DNA of 64,000 nt from Burkholderiaceae bacterium (GTDB lineage Bacteria > Pseudomonadota > Gammaproteobacteria > Burkholderiales > Burkholderiaceae_C). This document shows positions 1-8,525 of the stretch, one piece after another; within the stretch, counting starts at the first letter, position 1; each line of letters opens with the position of its first letter. A program made the translations under genes and the position numbers. Under the pieces are notes generated by a model. The model did no database searches. It saw only the letters and a program-made list of their open reading frames with translations, and was not told the origin of the DNA. The DNA is taken from positions 62,001 to 126,000 of the forward strand of contig CAJYPV010000021.1 of the NCBI GenBank assembly GCA_913776825.1. The letters run 5' to 3'.

Positions 1-730
1 CCACGACGTCGGCATAGGCCTCGGCCACGTCGGAGCCCTTCATGTGGATCGCCGGCAGGCCCTGGTTGGACGCTTGCAGGACGATCTCGCTTTCCGGGAT
101 GACGCCGATCAGCGGTGTGCGCAGGATCTCGTGGATGTCTTCCAGCGAGAGCATCTGTCCGCCTTCCACCCGGTTGGGGTTGTAGCGAGTGATGAGCAGA
201 TGCTCCTTGACCGGCTCCTTGCCCTCGATCGCGCGCTTGGTCTTGCTGTTGAGCATGCCCAGGATGCGATCGGAGTCGCGCACCGACGAGACTTCCGGAT
301 TGGTCACCACCAGCGCTTCGTCCGCATAGTGCATGGCCATCAGCGCGCCGGTCTCGATGCCGGCGGGCGAGTCGCAGACGATGTAGTCGAACTCCATCGC
401 CTTGAGCTCTTCCAGCACCCGCTCCACGCCTTCCTGCTTGAGGGCGTCCTTGTCGCGGGTCTGGGAGGCGGCGAGGATGAAGAGCTTGTCGAGCTGCTTG
501 TCCTTGATCAGCGCCTGACCCAGCTTGACCTCGTCGTTGATGACGTTGATGAGGTCATACACGACGCGACGCTCGCAACCCATGATGAGGTCGAGATTGC
601 GCAGGCCGACGTCGAAATCGATCACGGCCGTCTTGTAGCCGCGCATCGCCAGTCCGGTGGCAAAACTGGCGCTGGTGGTGGTCTTGCCCACGCCACCTTT
701 GCCGGAAGTCACCACAACGATCTTGGTCAT
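1..730 (-). CDS. minD: Septum site-determining protein MinD (3' part missing)
   Basis: MinD is the membrane-associated ParA-type ATPase that recruits MinC and, with MinE, oscillates to place the division septum at midcell. Reading the minus strand from the ATG at 730 gives MTKIVVVTSGKGGVGKTTT, which contains the deviant Walker A motif. It is followed by the MinD-typical IDFDVGLRNLDL and GCERRVVYDLINV segments and the DSPAGIETGA Walker B region. About 243 of roughly 270 residues are present. The frame is open to base 1, so the C-terminal amphipathic membrane-targeting helix, and presumably minE, lie outside the window. minC lies upstream on the same strand, 161 bp away. The identification is very secure; the co-transcription is inferred from order. 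Confidence 0.97.
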   Translation of the reverse strand, partial: MTKIVVVTSGKGGVGKTTTSASFATGLAMRGYKTAVIDFDVGLRNLDLIMGCERRVVYDLINVINDEVKLGQALIKDKQLDKLFILAASQTRDKDALKQEGVERVLEELKAMEFDYIVCDSPAGIETGALMAMHYADEALVVTNPEVSSVRDSDRILGMLNSKTKRAIEGKEPVKEHLLITRYNPNRVEGGQMLSLEDIHEILRTPLIGVIPESEIVLQASNQGLPAIHMKGSDVAEAYADVV

Positions 731-891
731 GGGTCGAGGTCCTTTCAGTGAGTCGGTCGCTGTCGTCGCAGCTCAATCGGATTCGTTCGCGCCGTCCTTG
801 GCACGCGGCGCGCCAGGGTGGGTCGGCCAAGCCGTCAACGCGTTCATGGATGCACGGATTCGATGATGCGGCATGCCGGTGAGTCGTCGAT

Positions 892-1812
892 TCAAGGATT
901 CAGCGGTTCCATCAGCAGCTTCTCGCCTTCCAGCCGCACCTGAGCCGCCTTGCCGAGCACAGCTTCGGGCAATGGGTTCTCGGTGGTCCGGTAAATCCCG
1001 GCAATGGCGATCAGCTCGGCTTCCAGACTGGCGGCAAAAATGCGCGCGCTGGTGTTGCCCCGCGCGCCTGCGATGGCTTTGCCGCGCAGCGGCGCATAGA
1101 CGTGGATGTTGCCGTCGGCAATCACTTCGGCGCCATGGTTGACCAGCGCCAGCACCACGAGATCGGCGCCCTTGGCATAGACCTGCTGACCGGAACGCAG
1201 CGGCTTGTCGACGATCACGGTGCGCGATTCCGTCGGCACCGCGACTTCGACCTGGCGCTCCACCACCACTTCCTTGATGACCTGCTGAACGATGGTCTCC
1301 ACCCGCGGCTCCGCGCGTGGCGCCGGCTGGCCGTGATCGGGGACCTCCGCCAGCCCGAGCTCAGCGGCCTGCGCGAGCTCCAGCGCATTCGCGCCGATCA
1401 CGCCGACCGGCTGCAGTCGATAACGACGCAGCACCGGCAGCAAGGCCGCCAGATCGATCCGCACCGAGGGACTCGCGGGTGCCACGGCTGCGGACTCGCT
1501 TGCTTCGGCGTCGTCGGCGGTCGGATGGAGGCTGAGCTGTCCGTCTGCCTCGACCACCGGGGCGGCTGGCACCTCGGTCGGCGCCGTGTCCGCAGCGGGG
1601 AGCTGGCTCAGATCCAGCAGCAGCGGATCGTGATGAAACGCGTCCGGCGTCTCGCCGAGTCGGCTGTCCAGCGCCTGGGTCAGGGTCGCCAGGTCCGAGG
1701 ACTTCAACACGAGGGCGAGCAGGCTCAACGAGGCGCTCTTCAGTTCAAACAGTTCCGGCGACTTGCCAGCCGAGGGACGTCCGCTCACCGATCCCGACAA
1801 AACCTGCGCCAT
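892..1812 (-). CDS. minC: Septum site-determining protein MinC
   Basis: MinC is the FtsZ-polymerisation inhibitor delivered to the membrane by MinD. The 306-residue product is somewhat longer than E. coli MinC (about 230 aa) because an acidic, Pro/Ala-rich linker (about residues 95-195) separates two domains. The N-terminal MinC_N domain (about 15-95) begins FELKSASLSLLALVLKSSDL. The C-terminal MinC_C right-handed beta-helix (about 200-300) has the typical glycine turns in QQVYAKGADLVVLALVNHGA and GNIHVYAPLRGKAIAGARG. The ATG at 1812 is the only plausible start. The 161-bp gap to minD is long for an operon and could contain its own promoter, although none is obvious. Confidence 0.96.
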   Translation of the reverse strand: MAQVLSGSVSGRPSAGKSPELFELKSASLSLLALVLKSSDLATLTQALDSRLGETPDAFHHDPLLLDLSQLPAADTAPTEVPAAPVVEADGQLSLHPTADDAEASESAAVAPASPSVRIDLAALLPVLRRYRLQPVGVIGANALELAQAAELGLAEVPDHGQPAPRAEPRVETIVQQVIKEVVVERQVEVAVPTESRTVIVDKPLRSGQQVYAKGADLVVLALVNHGAEVIADGNIHVYAPLRGKAIAGARGNTSARIFAASLEAELIAIAGIYRTTENPLPEAVLGKAAQVRLEGEKLLMEPLNP

Positions 1813-2673
1813 GTAGTGCTTGGGTGCGATTGCAAAACGCGGAGTTTAGCGGCGCGCCACGGCCTCTCTTCCAGGGTCGATCCCTTGCCGTCGAGATTCC
1901 GGCCTGGCAAGGCCCCCAGGTTTGGGGGGCCGATGGCAGGCCGCCGACAGGCCGGGGCCTTCCGTCATCAGGCTGACAAATGAATCAGCTGCACTGACAA
2001 GCACTTGGGATCGAGTCTTGAGATGCGGCCTCGATGACGTGGCCGCGCCGCCATCGGCGGGGCGTCATCAGGGTCGCTGCTTCCGGGGTCAACCGGTACC
2101 TGTCAAGAAGAAAATCATCGATCGGGGGCTTGACTTATCCCCACTGCCGCGTTCCCCGCTCCATGAGGTCCCGGACAGGTTACGACATGTGAAGGTTTTC
2201 CCGCATCGTCGCTAAGTGATTGATTCATATAGAGCAAAACGTCATGCCTTGAAATGAGGCAAGGAACCTCGGGGCACGGTCAATCAAGGGTTTAGGAAGT
2301 TAGTCGGCAGGTTTCCCACACAGTTATCCACAGGCTCGGTGGATAGCTGCGACACGCTTTGAAAATCAAGCATTTAGCGCCGAACGTTGAACCGCACATG
2401 GAAGTCAGGCGGCTGCAAAGTGGAGTCGGTCGGGCCAGCGAAGAGCCGCCATCGAGTGGGCGATCAGCGCCAGCGATGCCTTTTCGCGCGCCGATCGCAC
2501 GAGTTGGGAGCGGCGCGGCGTCCGGCCTTCGAGGGACTCGTTCAGGATCCGGTCGGCAGCTCCGGCCTCGAAGTGCAGAAAAACGCTAGTCAATGGGTCA
2601 GGGTCCGCCGCGCGCGTTCGCTCTGCGCTGTCCGGGCGACGGGCTGGGGCGCCGATCCCGCTAGAGTGCTCGG
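1813..2673. other. Gene-free region upstream of minC with DnaA-box-like 9-mers
   Basis: This 861-bp divergent intergenic region lies between minC (minus) and the YfeH-like transporter (plus). Short open frames here show no protein-like composition. Its right half is less GC-rich than the surroundings. It carries one perfect DnaA box, TTATCCACA at 2324-2332. Near-matches are TTTCCCACA at 2312-2320, TTATCCCCA at 2135-2143 and, on the minus strand, CTATCCACC at 2346-2338. These could be a DnaA-binding or titration site, DnaA control of minC, or a replication origin. No dnaA, dnaN, rep or par partner is adjacent, so an origin is not claimed. Confidence 0.5.
2324..2332 (+). promoter_or_regulatory. 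Consensus DnaA box TTATCCACA
   Basis: This is an exact match to the strict E. coli-type DnaA box (TTATNCACA). A weaker box, TTTCCCACA, sits 3 bp to its left, and an inverted CTATCCACC sits 5 bp to its right. The tight triplet makes chance less likely than for a single 9-mer, but DnaA binding here is inferred from sequence only. Confidence 0.45.
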
Positions 2674-3708
2674 ATGAGCAAGTTGGCCGATCTGGGAACA
2701 CGTCTCCGCAAGGAGTGGTTTTTGTTGGCGCTGGTGGGTGCCGTCGCACTCGCCAGCGTGTGGCCGGAGCTCGGCCGCAGCGGCGGGCTGCTGCGACTGG
2801 AGGTCGTCAGCAATTGGGGGGTGGCGCTGGTCTTCTTCCTCACCGGTCTTGGACTGTCGACCGCCGCGCTGCGCGATGGCGCGCTGAAGTGGCGCATCCA
2901 TGTGCTGGTGCAGCTCTGCACCTATGCGCTGTTTCCGTTGCTCTGGTGGGCCTTCACCGCACTGTTCGGACGCTGGCTGCCCACCGACCTCGCGCTGGGA
3001 TTCGCGTATCTGTGCGCGCTGCCGTCAACGATCTCTTCTTCCGTCGCGATGACGGTGCTGGCCCGCGGCAATGTGCCGGCGGCGATCTTCAATGCGAGCG
3101 CATCCAGCCTGCTGGGCATCGTGCTGACGCCTGCCCTGGTGGCCCTGATGGCAGGCACGAGCGGCGCCACCTTGCCGTTCGGCGAGGCCGTCTGGAAGCT
3201 GACGCAACTGCTGCTGCTGCCGCTGGTGGCGGGTCAGTTGATGCGGCCGCTGCTGCTGTCCTTCCATCAACGCCACAAGAGCCGGATCTCGCTGGTCGAT
3301 CGCTGGGTGATCATCCTGTTGGTGCTGTCCGCCTTCAGCGATTCGGTCGCGTCGGGCCTGTGGCGCGACCACGGCGCCGAGCTGCTGGTGAAGGCCGCCT
3401 TGGGCAGCGCCTTCTTCCTGGCAGTGGTGGTCGGCCTGAGCCGACTGGCGGCGCGCGCGATGAAGCTGCCGATCGAGGACGAAATCACCGCGGTGTTCTG
3501 CGGCTCGAAGAAGACGCTGGCGTCCGGTGTGCCGATGGCCAAGCTGCTGTTTGGCGCGCATCCAGCGGTCGGCGTGATCGTGCTGCCGATCATGTTCTAT
3601 CACCAACTGCAGCTGATCCTCTGTTCCTGGCTGGCTCAGCGCTATGCCGCCCGGCCGACCACGCCGACGGAAGTCCCCGGATCGAACCGCACGCGGGCGT
3701 CCGTCTGA
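2674..3708 (+). CDS. YfeH-type bile acid:sodium symporter family protein
   Basis: This is a polytopic inner-membrane transporter of the SBF-like (bile acid:sodium symporter, YfeH) superfamily. It has 344 residues with about nine or ten hydrophobic helices spread along its length, the usual size of the family. Conserved family segments are visible: LTGLGLSTAAL in helix 2, CALPSTISSSVAMTVLARGN in the middle, and GSKKTLASGVPMAK near the C-terminus. The latter is a hallmark of the YfeH subgroup. The substrate cannot be told from sequence; related proteins are annotated only broadly as organic anion transporters. The ATG start is preceded by a TAGAGT -10-like hexamer only about 10 bp upstream, so the leader would be very short. 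metG follows 84 bp downstream on the same strand. Confidence 0.88.
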   Translation: MSKLADLGTRLRKEWFLLALVGAVALASVWPELGRSGGLLRLEVVSNWGVALVFFLTGLGLSTAALRDGALKWRIHVLVQLCTYALFPLLWWAFTALFGRWLPTDLALGFAYLCALPSTISSSVAMTVLARGNVPAAIFNASASSLLGIVLTPALVALMAGTSGATLPFGEAVWKLTQLLLLPLVAGQLMRPLLLSFHQRHKSRISLVDRWVIILLVLSAFSDSVASGLWRDHGAELLVKAALGSAFFLAVVVGLSRLAARAMKLPIEDEITAVFCGSKKTLASGVPMAKLLFGAHPAVGVIVLPIMFYHQLQLILCSWLAQRYAARPTTPTEVPGSNRTRASV

Positions 3709-3792
3709 CGCCTAAAATCGCCGACTCTTCGCCAGCGCCGGCCGACTTCCGACCTCGCGCGCCGCGCTCTCCCCGCACGCCCACTCCGCGCC

Positions 3793-5838
3793 ATGACACG
3801 CAAGCTCTTCGTCACCACCGCCCTGCCCTACGCCAATGCGAATTTCCACATTGGCCACATCATGGAGTACACCCAGGCCGACATCTGGGTGCGGTTCCAA
3901 CGCATGCAGGGCCACGAGGTGCACTTCGTCTGCGCCGACGATGCCCACGGCGCGCCGATCATGATTGCCGCCGAGAAGGCCGGCAAGACGCCGCAGCAGT
4001 TCGTGGCGGACATCGCCGCCGGTCGCAAGCAGTATCTGGACGGCTTCCACATCAGCTTCGACAACTGGCATTCCACGGACGGCGAGGAGAACCACGCGCT
4101 GTCCAAGGAGATCTACAAGTCGTTGCGCGCAAATGAGCTGATCTCGGTGAAGACCATCGAGCAGTTCTTCGATCCGCAAAAGTCGATGTTCCTGCCCGAT
4201 CGCTTCATCAAGGGCGAGTGCCCGAAGTGCGGCGCCAAGGATCAATACGGCGATTCCTGCGAAGTCTGCGGCGCGGTCTACACGCCCACCGAGCTGAAGC
4301 ATCCGTTCTCGGTGCTGACCGGCGCGACGCCGGTGCTGAAGAGCTCCGAGCACTATTTCTTCAAGCTGTCCGATCCGCGCTGCGTGGAATTCCTGGAGCA
4401 ATGGACCCAGACGCCGGGCCGCCTGCAGCAGGAAGTGCTCAACAAGATCAAGGAATGGTTCACCAAGGACGATGACGGCAACGGCGGCCTGGGCGACTGG
4501 GACATCAGCCGCGATGCGCCCTATTTCGGCATCGAGATCCCGGATGCGCCGGGCAAGTATTTCTATGTCTGGCTGGATGCGCCGATCGGCTATCTGGCCT
4601 CGCTGAAGAATTACTTTGCCAAGACGAATCGCGACTTCGACGCGTTCTTCCAGGACCCGGCCGCGGAGCAGGTGCATTTCATCGGCAAGGACATCACCTA
4701 CTTCCACACGCTGTTCTGGCCGGCGATGCTGCATTTCAGCGGCCGCAAGACACCGAACCATGTGTTCGTGCATGGCTTCCTGACCGTCAATGGCGGCGAG
4801 AAGATGAGCAAGAGCCGCGGTACCGGACTGGATCCGCTGAAGTATCTGTCGCTGGGCATGAATCCCGAGTGGCTGCGCTACTACCTGGCCGCCAAGCTCA
4901 ACAGCCGCGTCGAGGACGTCGACTTCAATCCGGAAGACTTCGTGGCCCGCGTCAATTCGGACCTGGTCGGCAAGTACATCAACATCGCCAGCCGCGCGGC
5001 AGGCTTCCTGTCCAAGCGCTTCGATGGGCAACTGTCGGCGGATGTGGGTGTCGAAGGCCGCGCCCTGCTCGACGGGCTGCGCGCGCACAAGGCAGCGATC
5101 ATCGAGCTGTATGAAACCCGCGAATTCGGCAAGGCGCTGCGCGAGATCATGCTGCTGGCGGACCGCGTCAACGAATACGTGGACCAGAACAAGCCTTGGG
5201 ACATCGCCAAGCAGGCGGGTCAGGATCAGCTGCTGCAGGATGTCTGCACTGTCTGCATCGAGGCATTCCGGCTGCTGTCCATCTATCTGAAGCCGGTGCT
5301 GCCGGCGCTGGTGGCGAATGTCGAGACCTTCCTGCAGGTCGCGCCGATGGACTTCCATGATGCGGACCGCGCGCTCGGCGCTCACCGCATCGGCGGCTAT
5401 CAGCATCTGATGCAGCGGGTCGATCCGAAGCTGCTGGAAGCGCTGTTCGAGCCGCCCGCGCCGCCGAAGGTCATTCCCGGCGGTGAAGAGCTGGCCCCGG
5501 AGATCAAGATCGACGACTTCGCGAAGGTGGACCTGCGGGTGGCCAAGATCGTGAAGGCGGAGCTGGTCGACGGATCGGACAAGCTGCTGCGCCTGACGCT
5601 GGATGTGGGCGAAGGCCGGTTGCGCAATGTCTTCAGCGGCATCCGCAGCGCGTTCCAGCCTGAGCAGCTGGAAGGCAAGCTGACGGTGATGGTGGCCAAC
5701 CTGGCGCCGCGCAAGATGAAGTTCGGCGTCTCTGAAGGCATGGTGCTGGCCGCCAGCCATGCCGACTCCGCCGCCCACCCCGGTCTGTACCTCCTCGAAC
5801 CCTTCCCCGGCGCCCAGCCTGGCATGCGGATTGGGTGA
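3793..5838 (+). CDS. metG: Methionyl-tRNA synthetase
   Basis: MetG charges tRNA(Met) with methionine for both initiation and elongation. The 681-residue protein has the class I HIGH motif as FHIGH at residues 18-22 and KMSKS at 337-341. The zinc knuckle cysteines are C143, C146, C156 and C159. The anticodon-binding helical domain follows. The C-terminal EMAPII/OB-fold tRNA-binding domain starts near residue 571 ([20 protein letters not shown]) and mediates dimerisation. Length and order match E. coli MetG (about 677 aa). A TAAAAT hexamer at 3713-3718, just after the upstream gene, could be its own -10 box, but no good -35 is visible. Confidence 0.98.
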   Translation: MTRKLFVTTALPYANANFHIGHIMEYTQADIWVRFQRMQGHEVHFVCADDAHGAPIMIAAEKAGKTPQQFVADIAAGRKQYLDGFHISFDNWHSTDGEENHALSKEIYKSLRANELISVKTIEQFFDPQKSMFLPDRFIKGECPKCGAKDQYGDSCEVCGAVYTPTELKHPFSVLTGATPVLKSSEHYFFKLSDPRCVEFLEQWTQTPGRLQQEVLNKIKEWFTKDDDGNGGLGDWDISRDAPYFGIEIPDAPGKYFYVWLDAPIGYLASLKNYFAKTNRDFDAFFQDPAAEQVHFIGKDITYFHTLFWPAMLHFSGRKTPNHVFVHGFLTVNGGEKMSKSRGTGLDPLKYLSLGMNPEWLRYYLAAKLNSRVEDVDFNPEDFVARVNSDLVGKYINIASRAAGFLSKRFDGQLSADVGVEGRALLDGLRAHKAAIIELYETREFGKALREIMLLADRVNEYVDQNKPWDIAKQAGQDQLLQDVCTVCIEAFRLLSIYLKPVLPALVANVETFLQVAPMDFHDADRALGAHRIGGYQHLMQRVDPKLLEALFEPPAPPKVIPGGEELAPEIKIDDFAKVDLRVAKIVKAELVDGSDKLLRLTLDVGEGRLRNVFSGIRSAFQPEQLEGKLTVMVANLAPRKMKFGVSEGMVLAASHADSAAHPGLYLLEPFPGAQPGMRIG

Positions 5839-5839
5839 A

Positions 5840-5912
5840 GGGCTCCCCCCCTACCGGCTGGCGCCGGCCCCCTCAAGGGGGCGAGCCCGTTGGTCGGGCA
5901 GAGTCCGACCAA
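5840..5912. repeat. Two consecutive hairpins after metG (repeat or terminator)
   Basis: The first hairpin pairs 5840-5852 (GGGCTCCCCCCCT) with 5875-5887 (AGGGGGCGAGCCC) around an inner CCGGC/GCCGG stem. The second is a perfect 8-bp stem, TTGGTCGG at 5890-5897 with CCGACCAA at 5905-5912. A short T-run (GGGTTTTGGG) follows about 10-15 bp later. The pair could terminate metG transcription or be a dispersed palindromic repeat; similar CCCCC/GGGGG elements occur at about 58811-58830. Confidence 0.5.
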
Positions 5913-6100
5913 GGGCTCTGCTGGGTTTTGGGCGGTGCCCTAGCCCCCTCCAGGTTGTGGCGTTCGGGTGAATGTGCCGGTGGCGGCGCGCTTTACCGCG
6001 CCTGTTGACACTGCCCTTGCTGAAGGCGCGAGCGCGATGAGTGGCAGACCACTTCACGCGCTGCGCTGGATGGGTCGGGCGGTGCACTCGGTGCTTCGCG

Positions 6101-6169
6101 TGGGCGGCAGCCGTCGCCCTTGGCGTGAATGCGAAGCGCCTGAACGAAAAGGGCGACGGCTGCTGCCCA
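6101..6169. repeat. Inverted repeat with 21-bp arms, one mismatch
   Basis: The left arm at 6101-6121 and the right arm at 6149-6169 are complementary over 21 bp with a single mismatch, around a 27-nt loop. The loop itself contains GGCG/CGCC that can form an inner stem. No T-tract follows, so it is not a standard intrinsic terminator. It could be a palindromic repeat or an RNA structure in the leader of the downstream DUF3460 gene. Confidence 0.6.
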
Positions 6170-6400
6170 CGTCGCTCGGTGGTGGACGACTCCCCCTTAC
6201 GGATGTCCTCGTCCCCTCGGCGGACCAGCGCTGTTCGGCCGAGCGCTCCTGCCACGGTCGCGGATCCACGCTCAAGGCACCACCACGATGGCGCGCCGGC
6301 CCCGCAACGGCGCAAGGTCACAACGATCGGCGATGCGGTTCGCGCGGGCGGGAGCGGGCCACTAGAATCGCGTCCTAATTTCCTCCTAGATAATTTCGCC

Positions 6401-6604
6401 ATGCCGCTGTTCTGGAAGCCCTACAAGTCCGAGATCACCAACTTCATCGACGAGCTGAAGGCCAAGAAGCCGACGCTGGAAGCTGAACAGCGCGCCGGCC
6501 GCGGCCTGCTGTGGGACCGCGAACTCAACCGCGAAGACCAGGCGAACTACCGCGCCGCCCGCGTGGATCAACAACCCTACGTCTACCAGACCAAGTCGGA
6601 CTGA
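6401..6604 (+). CDS. DUF3460 family small protein
   Basis: A 67-residue acidic/basic helical protein of the DUF3460 family, which I know as a short, Burkholderiales-associated family of unknown function. Recognisable features are the YKSEITNFIDELKAKKP N-terminus, the RAGRGLLWDRELN core and the VDQQPYVYQTKSD end. The ATG at 6401 is chosen because an upstream extension has no family similarity and unnatural composition. No signal peptide or membrane segment is visible. It lies immediately upstream of scpA, whose probable start is only 62 bp away, and the two are likely co-transcribed. No function should be assigned. Confidence 0.88.
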   Translation: MPLFWKPYKSEITNFIDELKAKKPTLEAEQRAGRGLLWDRELNREDQANYRAARVDQQPYVYQTKSD

Positions 6605-6666
6605 CCCGTCCACCCGGCCCCGACAGCGCCGCCGCGCGACTGACACGCCCCCACCGCCTGCCCCCG

Positions 6667-7542
6667 GTGAGCGAGCCCGCTGACGCCCCCGACACCGCCC
6701 TGTCCCTGCCGGACGCCCCGGCCGGCCAGGGCGTTGATCCGTCCACGCCCGACACCGTCGATGGCGTGGCCGTCGCCCGCCTCTACGGCGAGCCGCTGTT
6801 CGCGATGCCGCAAGACCTCTACATCCCGCCGGATGCGCTCGAGGTCTTCCTGGAAGCCTTCCAGGGTCCGCTGGATCTGCTGCTCTACCTGATCCGCAAG
6901 CAGAACTTCAACATCCTGGACATCCCGCTCGCCGAGGTCACGCGCCAATACCTCAGCTACGTCGAACAGCTCCGCCGCCACAACCTGGAACTCGCCAGCG
7001 AATACCTGCTGATGGCGGCGATGCTGATCGAGATCAAGTCCCGGATGCTGCTGCCGCCCAAGAAGACGGACGACGGCGCCGAGCCCGAAGATCCGCGCGC
7101 CGAACTCGTGCGCCGGCTGCTCGAATACGAGCAGATGAAGCAGGCCGCCCTGCGACTCGACCAATTGCCGGTGCTGGGACGGGATTTCCTGCGCGCTCAG
7201 ATTCACATCGAGCAATCACTGGCGCCCCGCCTGCCCGAGGTCCATGTGGACGACCTGCGCGCTGCCTGGGCCGATCTGATGCGTCGAGCCAAGCTCAACC
7301 AGCATCACAAGATCTCCCGCGAGCAGCTGTCGGTGCGCGAATACATGAGCCACCTGCTGCGCAAGCTGCAGGGTCAGCGCTTCGTGGAATTCGAGGACCT
7401 GTTCGAGCTGGACCGCGGCCCGCAGGTGCTGGTGGTCAGCTTCATCGCGATGCTGGAGCTGTCTCGCGAACGGCTGATCGAGATCACGCAAGCCGAGGCC
7501 TTCGCGCCGATCTACGTGCGGCTGGGCTACTCGCCGACCTGA
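6667..7542 (+). CDS. scpA: Segregation and condensation protein A (kleisin ScpA)
   Basis: ScpA is the kleisin subunit that, with ScpB, closes the SMC ring to condense and segregate the chromosome. The ScpA core starts near residue 55 with LEVFLEAFQGPLDLLLYLIR and the NFNILDIPLAEVTRQYL segment. It includes the ASEYLLMAAMLIEIKSRMLL helix typical of the SMC-neck-binding region and ends in a winged-helix-like C-terminus (FIAMLELSRERLIEITQAEA). The GTG at 6667 is preferred; an earlier in-frame start would run inside the DUF3460 gene. This gives 291 residues, within the family range, with a 50-residue Pro/Ala/Asp-rich N-terminal extension. scpB is not in this window. Confidence 0.93.
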   Translation: MSEPADAPDTALSLPDAPAGQGVDPSTPDTVDGVAVARLYGEPLFAMPQDLYIPPDALEVFLEAFQGPLDLLLYLIRKQNFNILDIPLAEVTRQYLSYVEQLRRHNLELASEYLLMAAMLIEIKSRMLLPPKKTDDGAEPEDPRAELVRRLLEYEQMKQAALRLDQLPVLGRDFLRAQIHIEQSLAPRLPEVHVDDLRAAWADLMRRAKLNQHHKISREQLSVREYMSHLLRKLQGQRFVEFEDLFELDRGPQVLVVSFIAMLELSRERLIEITQAEAFAPIYVRLGYSPT

Positions 7543-7573
7543 TCCGGATGGCGCGGCCGGCCGGCCATCCCGC

Positions 7574-8317
7574 TCAGCGGAAGGTGGTGAACGCGGCGTT
7601 CGGCTGACGCTGGACCATCTGACCCACCGCCAGCACCGCCTGGGTGCGGGAGCTCACGCCGAGCGCCTTGAGCACGGCGGCGACGTGGTCCTTGATGGTC
7701 TCCACCGACACGCCCAGCTCGCGCGCAATGATCTTGTTCGGTTTGCCTTGCAGCAGCAGTGCCAGCACGTCGGTCTGACGGGGCGTGAGCTGCAGCCCTT
7801 CCAGCCCGGTCGCCGTCTGATAGCCCGCCTGGCTCGCCAGCGCATGCACCTGCTGCAGCTTGTCGGCCATCGAGGACGTGGGGCCCTCGTCGAGCGGGGC
7901 GGGTTCGGAGTCGCGGGCGTCGGAGCCCAGCGACATGGGCGGCACATAGATGCCGCCGGACATGACCAATTTCAGTGCTTGGGCCAGCACCTCGTTGCTG
8001 GTGCGCTTCGGAATGAAGCCCATCGCGCCCTGGTCGATCGCGCGGATGACGTCACTGGCGCGATCGGATGCCGAAATCACCACCACCGGCAGCGACGGGT
8101 ACTGCGCCCGGAATTCCTCCAGCACATCGAAGCCGCTGGCATCGCCCAGATTCAGGTCGAGCAGCACCAGATCAAAGTCCTGACGGGCCTGCAAGGTCTC
8201 ACGGGCCTGGGCCGCGCTGTCGGCGCCCAACACCTGGACGTCGTCGCCCAGACCTTGGATCACGGTCTGCAACGCGGCAAGGATCAGGGGATGGTCATCG
8301 ATCAGCAGAACCCTCAC
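7574..8317 (-). CDS. NarL/LuxR-family response regulator
   Basis: A two-component DNA-binding regulator of 247 residues. The receiver domain (about 1-125) starts MRVLLIDDHPL with the acidic pair D8/D9 and the phospho-acceptor D54 in LVLLDLNLGD, and the conserved lysine lies in GFIPKRT. A linker of about 40 residues leads to a LuxR-type helix-turn-helix (about 178-235; LTPRQTDVLALLLQGKPNKI and GVSVETIKDHV). The GTG at 8317 is chosen because GGAGACAA lies about 7 nt upstream and the receiver fold begins right there; longer in-frame starts only add unrelated residues. No cognate kinase is adjacent. A perfect 14-bp dyad sits about 150 bp upstream and may be an operator. Confidence 0.9.
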   Translation of the reverse strand: MRVLLIDDHPLILAALQTVIQGLGDDVQVLGADSAAQARETLQARQDFDLVLLDLNLGDASGFDVLEEFRAQYPSLPVVVISASDRASDVIRAIDQGAMGFIPKRTSNEVLAQALKLVMSGGIYVPPMSLGSDARDSEPAPLDEGPTSSMADKLQQVHALASQAGYQTATGLEGLQLTPRQTDVLALLLQGKPNKIIARELGVSVETIKDHVAAVLKALGVSSRTQAVLAVGQMVQRQPNAAFTTFR

Positions 8318-8468
8318 GCGCTTGTCTCCATGTGCCGTTTCAACGGCTTGGCTTCGGAAGGCGCGATCATAGGCGCCGCCTTTGCGCCACACACTCCCCC
8401 TTACGGTGGCATGCGTCAGGCGTACATGTTCGCTTATCGATCGAAATTCAGGTTTTCGTTGCCGCGAC

Positions 8469-8482
8469 TGACGTTCACGTCA
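8469..8482. promoter_or_regulatory. 14-bp perfect dyad TGACGTTCACGTCA, putative operator
   Basis: TGACGT and ACGTCA form a perfect 6-bp palindrome around two bases. It lies in the 208-bp gap between the MaoC gene stop and the response-regulator start. On the minus strand TTGACG at 8483-8478 overlaps the dyad and could act as a -35 box for the regulator gene; the -10 candidate (AACGAA, 17 bp later) is poor. Binding by the downstream regulator itself is a guess. Confidence 0.4.
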
Positions 8483-8525
8483 ATTGGCGTCGGCGGCACC
8501 TACTTGAAAGTGCCGTCCGAGCTTG

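Larger units (their letters stand above)
5839..6400. other. 562-bp non-coding stretch with structured repeats
   Basis: No convincing protein is encoded between metG and the DUF3460 gene. The stretch instead holds two groups of inverted repeats, annotated separately: a hairpin pair directly after the metG stop, and a 21-bp-arm inverted repeat at 6101-6169. A TAGAAT hexamer at 6363-6368 may be the -10 box for the downstream gene; no matching -35 is evident. The composition resembles the intergenic structured repeats common in Burkholderiales genomes. Confidence 0.5.

Noticed and set aside
1922..2589. Short open frames between minC and the transporter gene
   Set aside because: They overlap in several frames, lack ribosome binding sites and show no protein-like composition; nothing supports translation.
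1813..2673. Replication origin (oriC) upstream of minC
   Set aside because: Only one perfect DnaA box and no adjacent dnaA, dnaN, gyrB, rpmH or rep/par genes. It is kept as a DnaA-binding-site finding only.
5857..6378. Possible small genes in the metG-DUF3460 gap
   Set aside because: Arg/Pro-rich frames coincide with the inverted repeats and occur in several frames at once, typical of GC-rich non-coding DNA.
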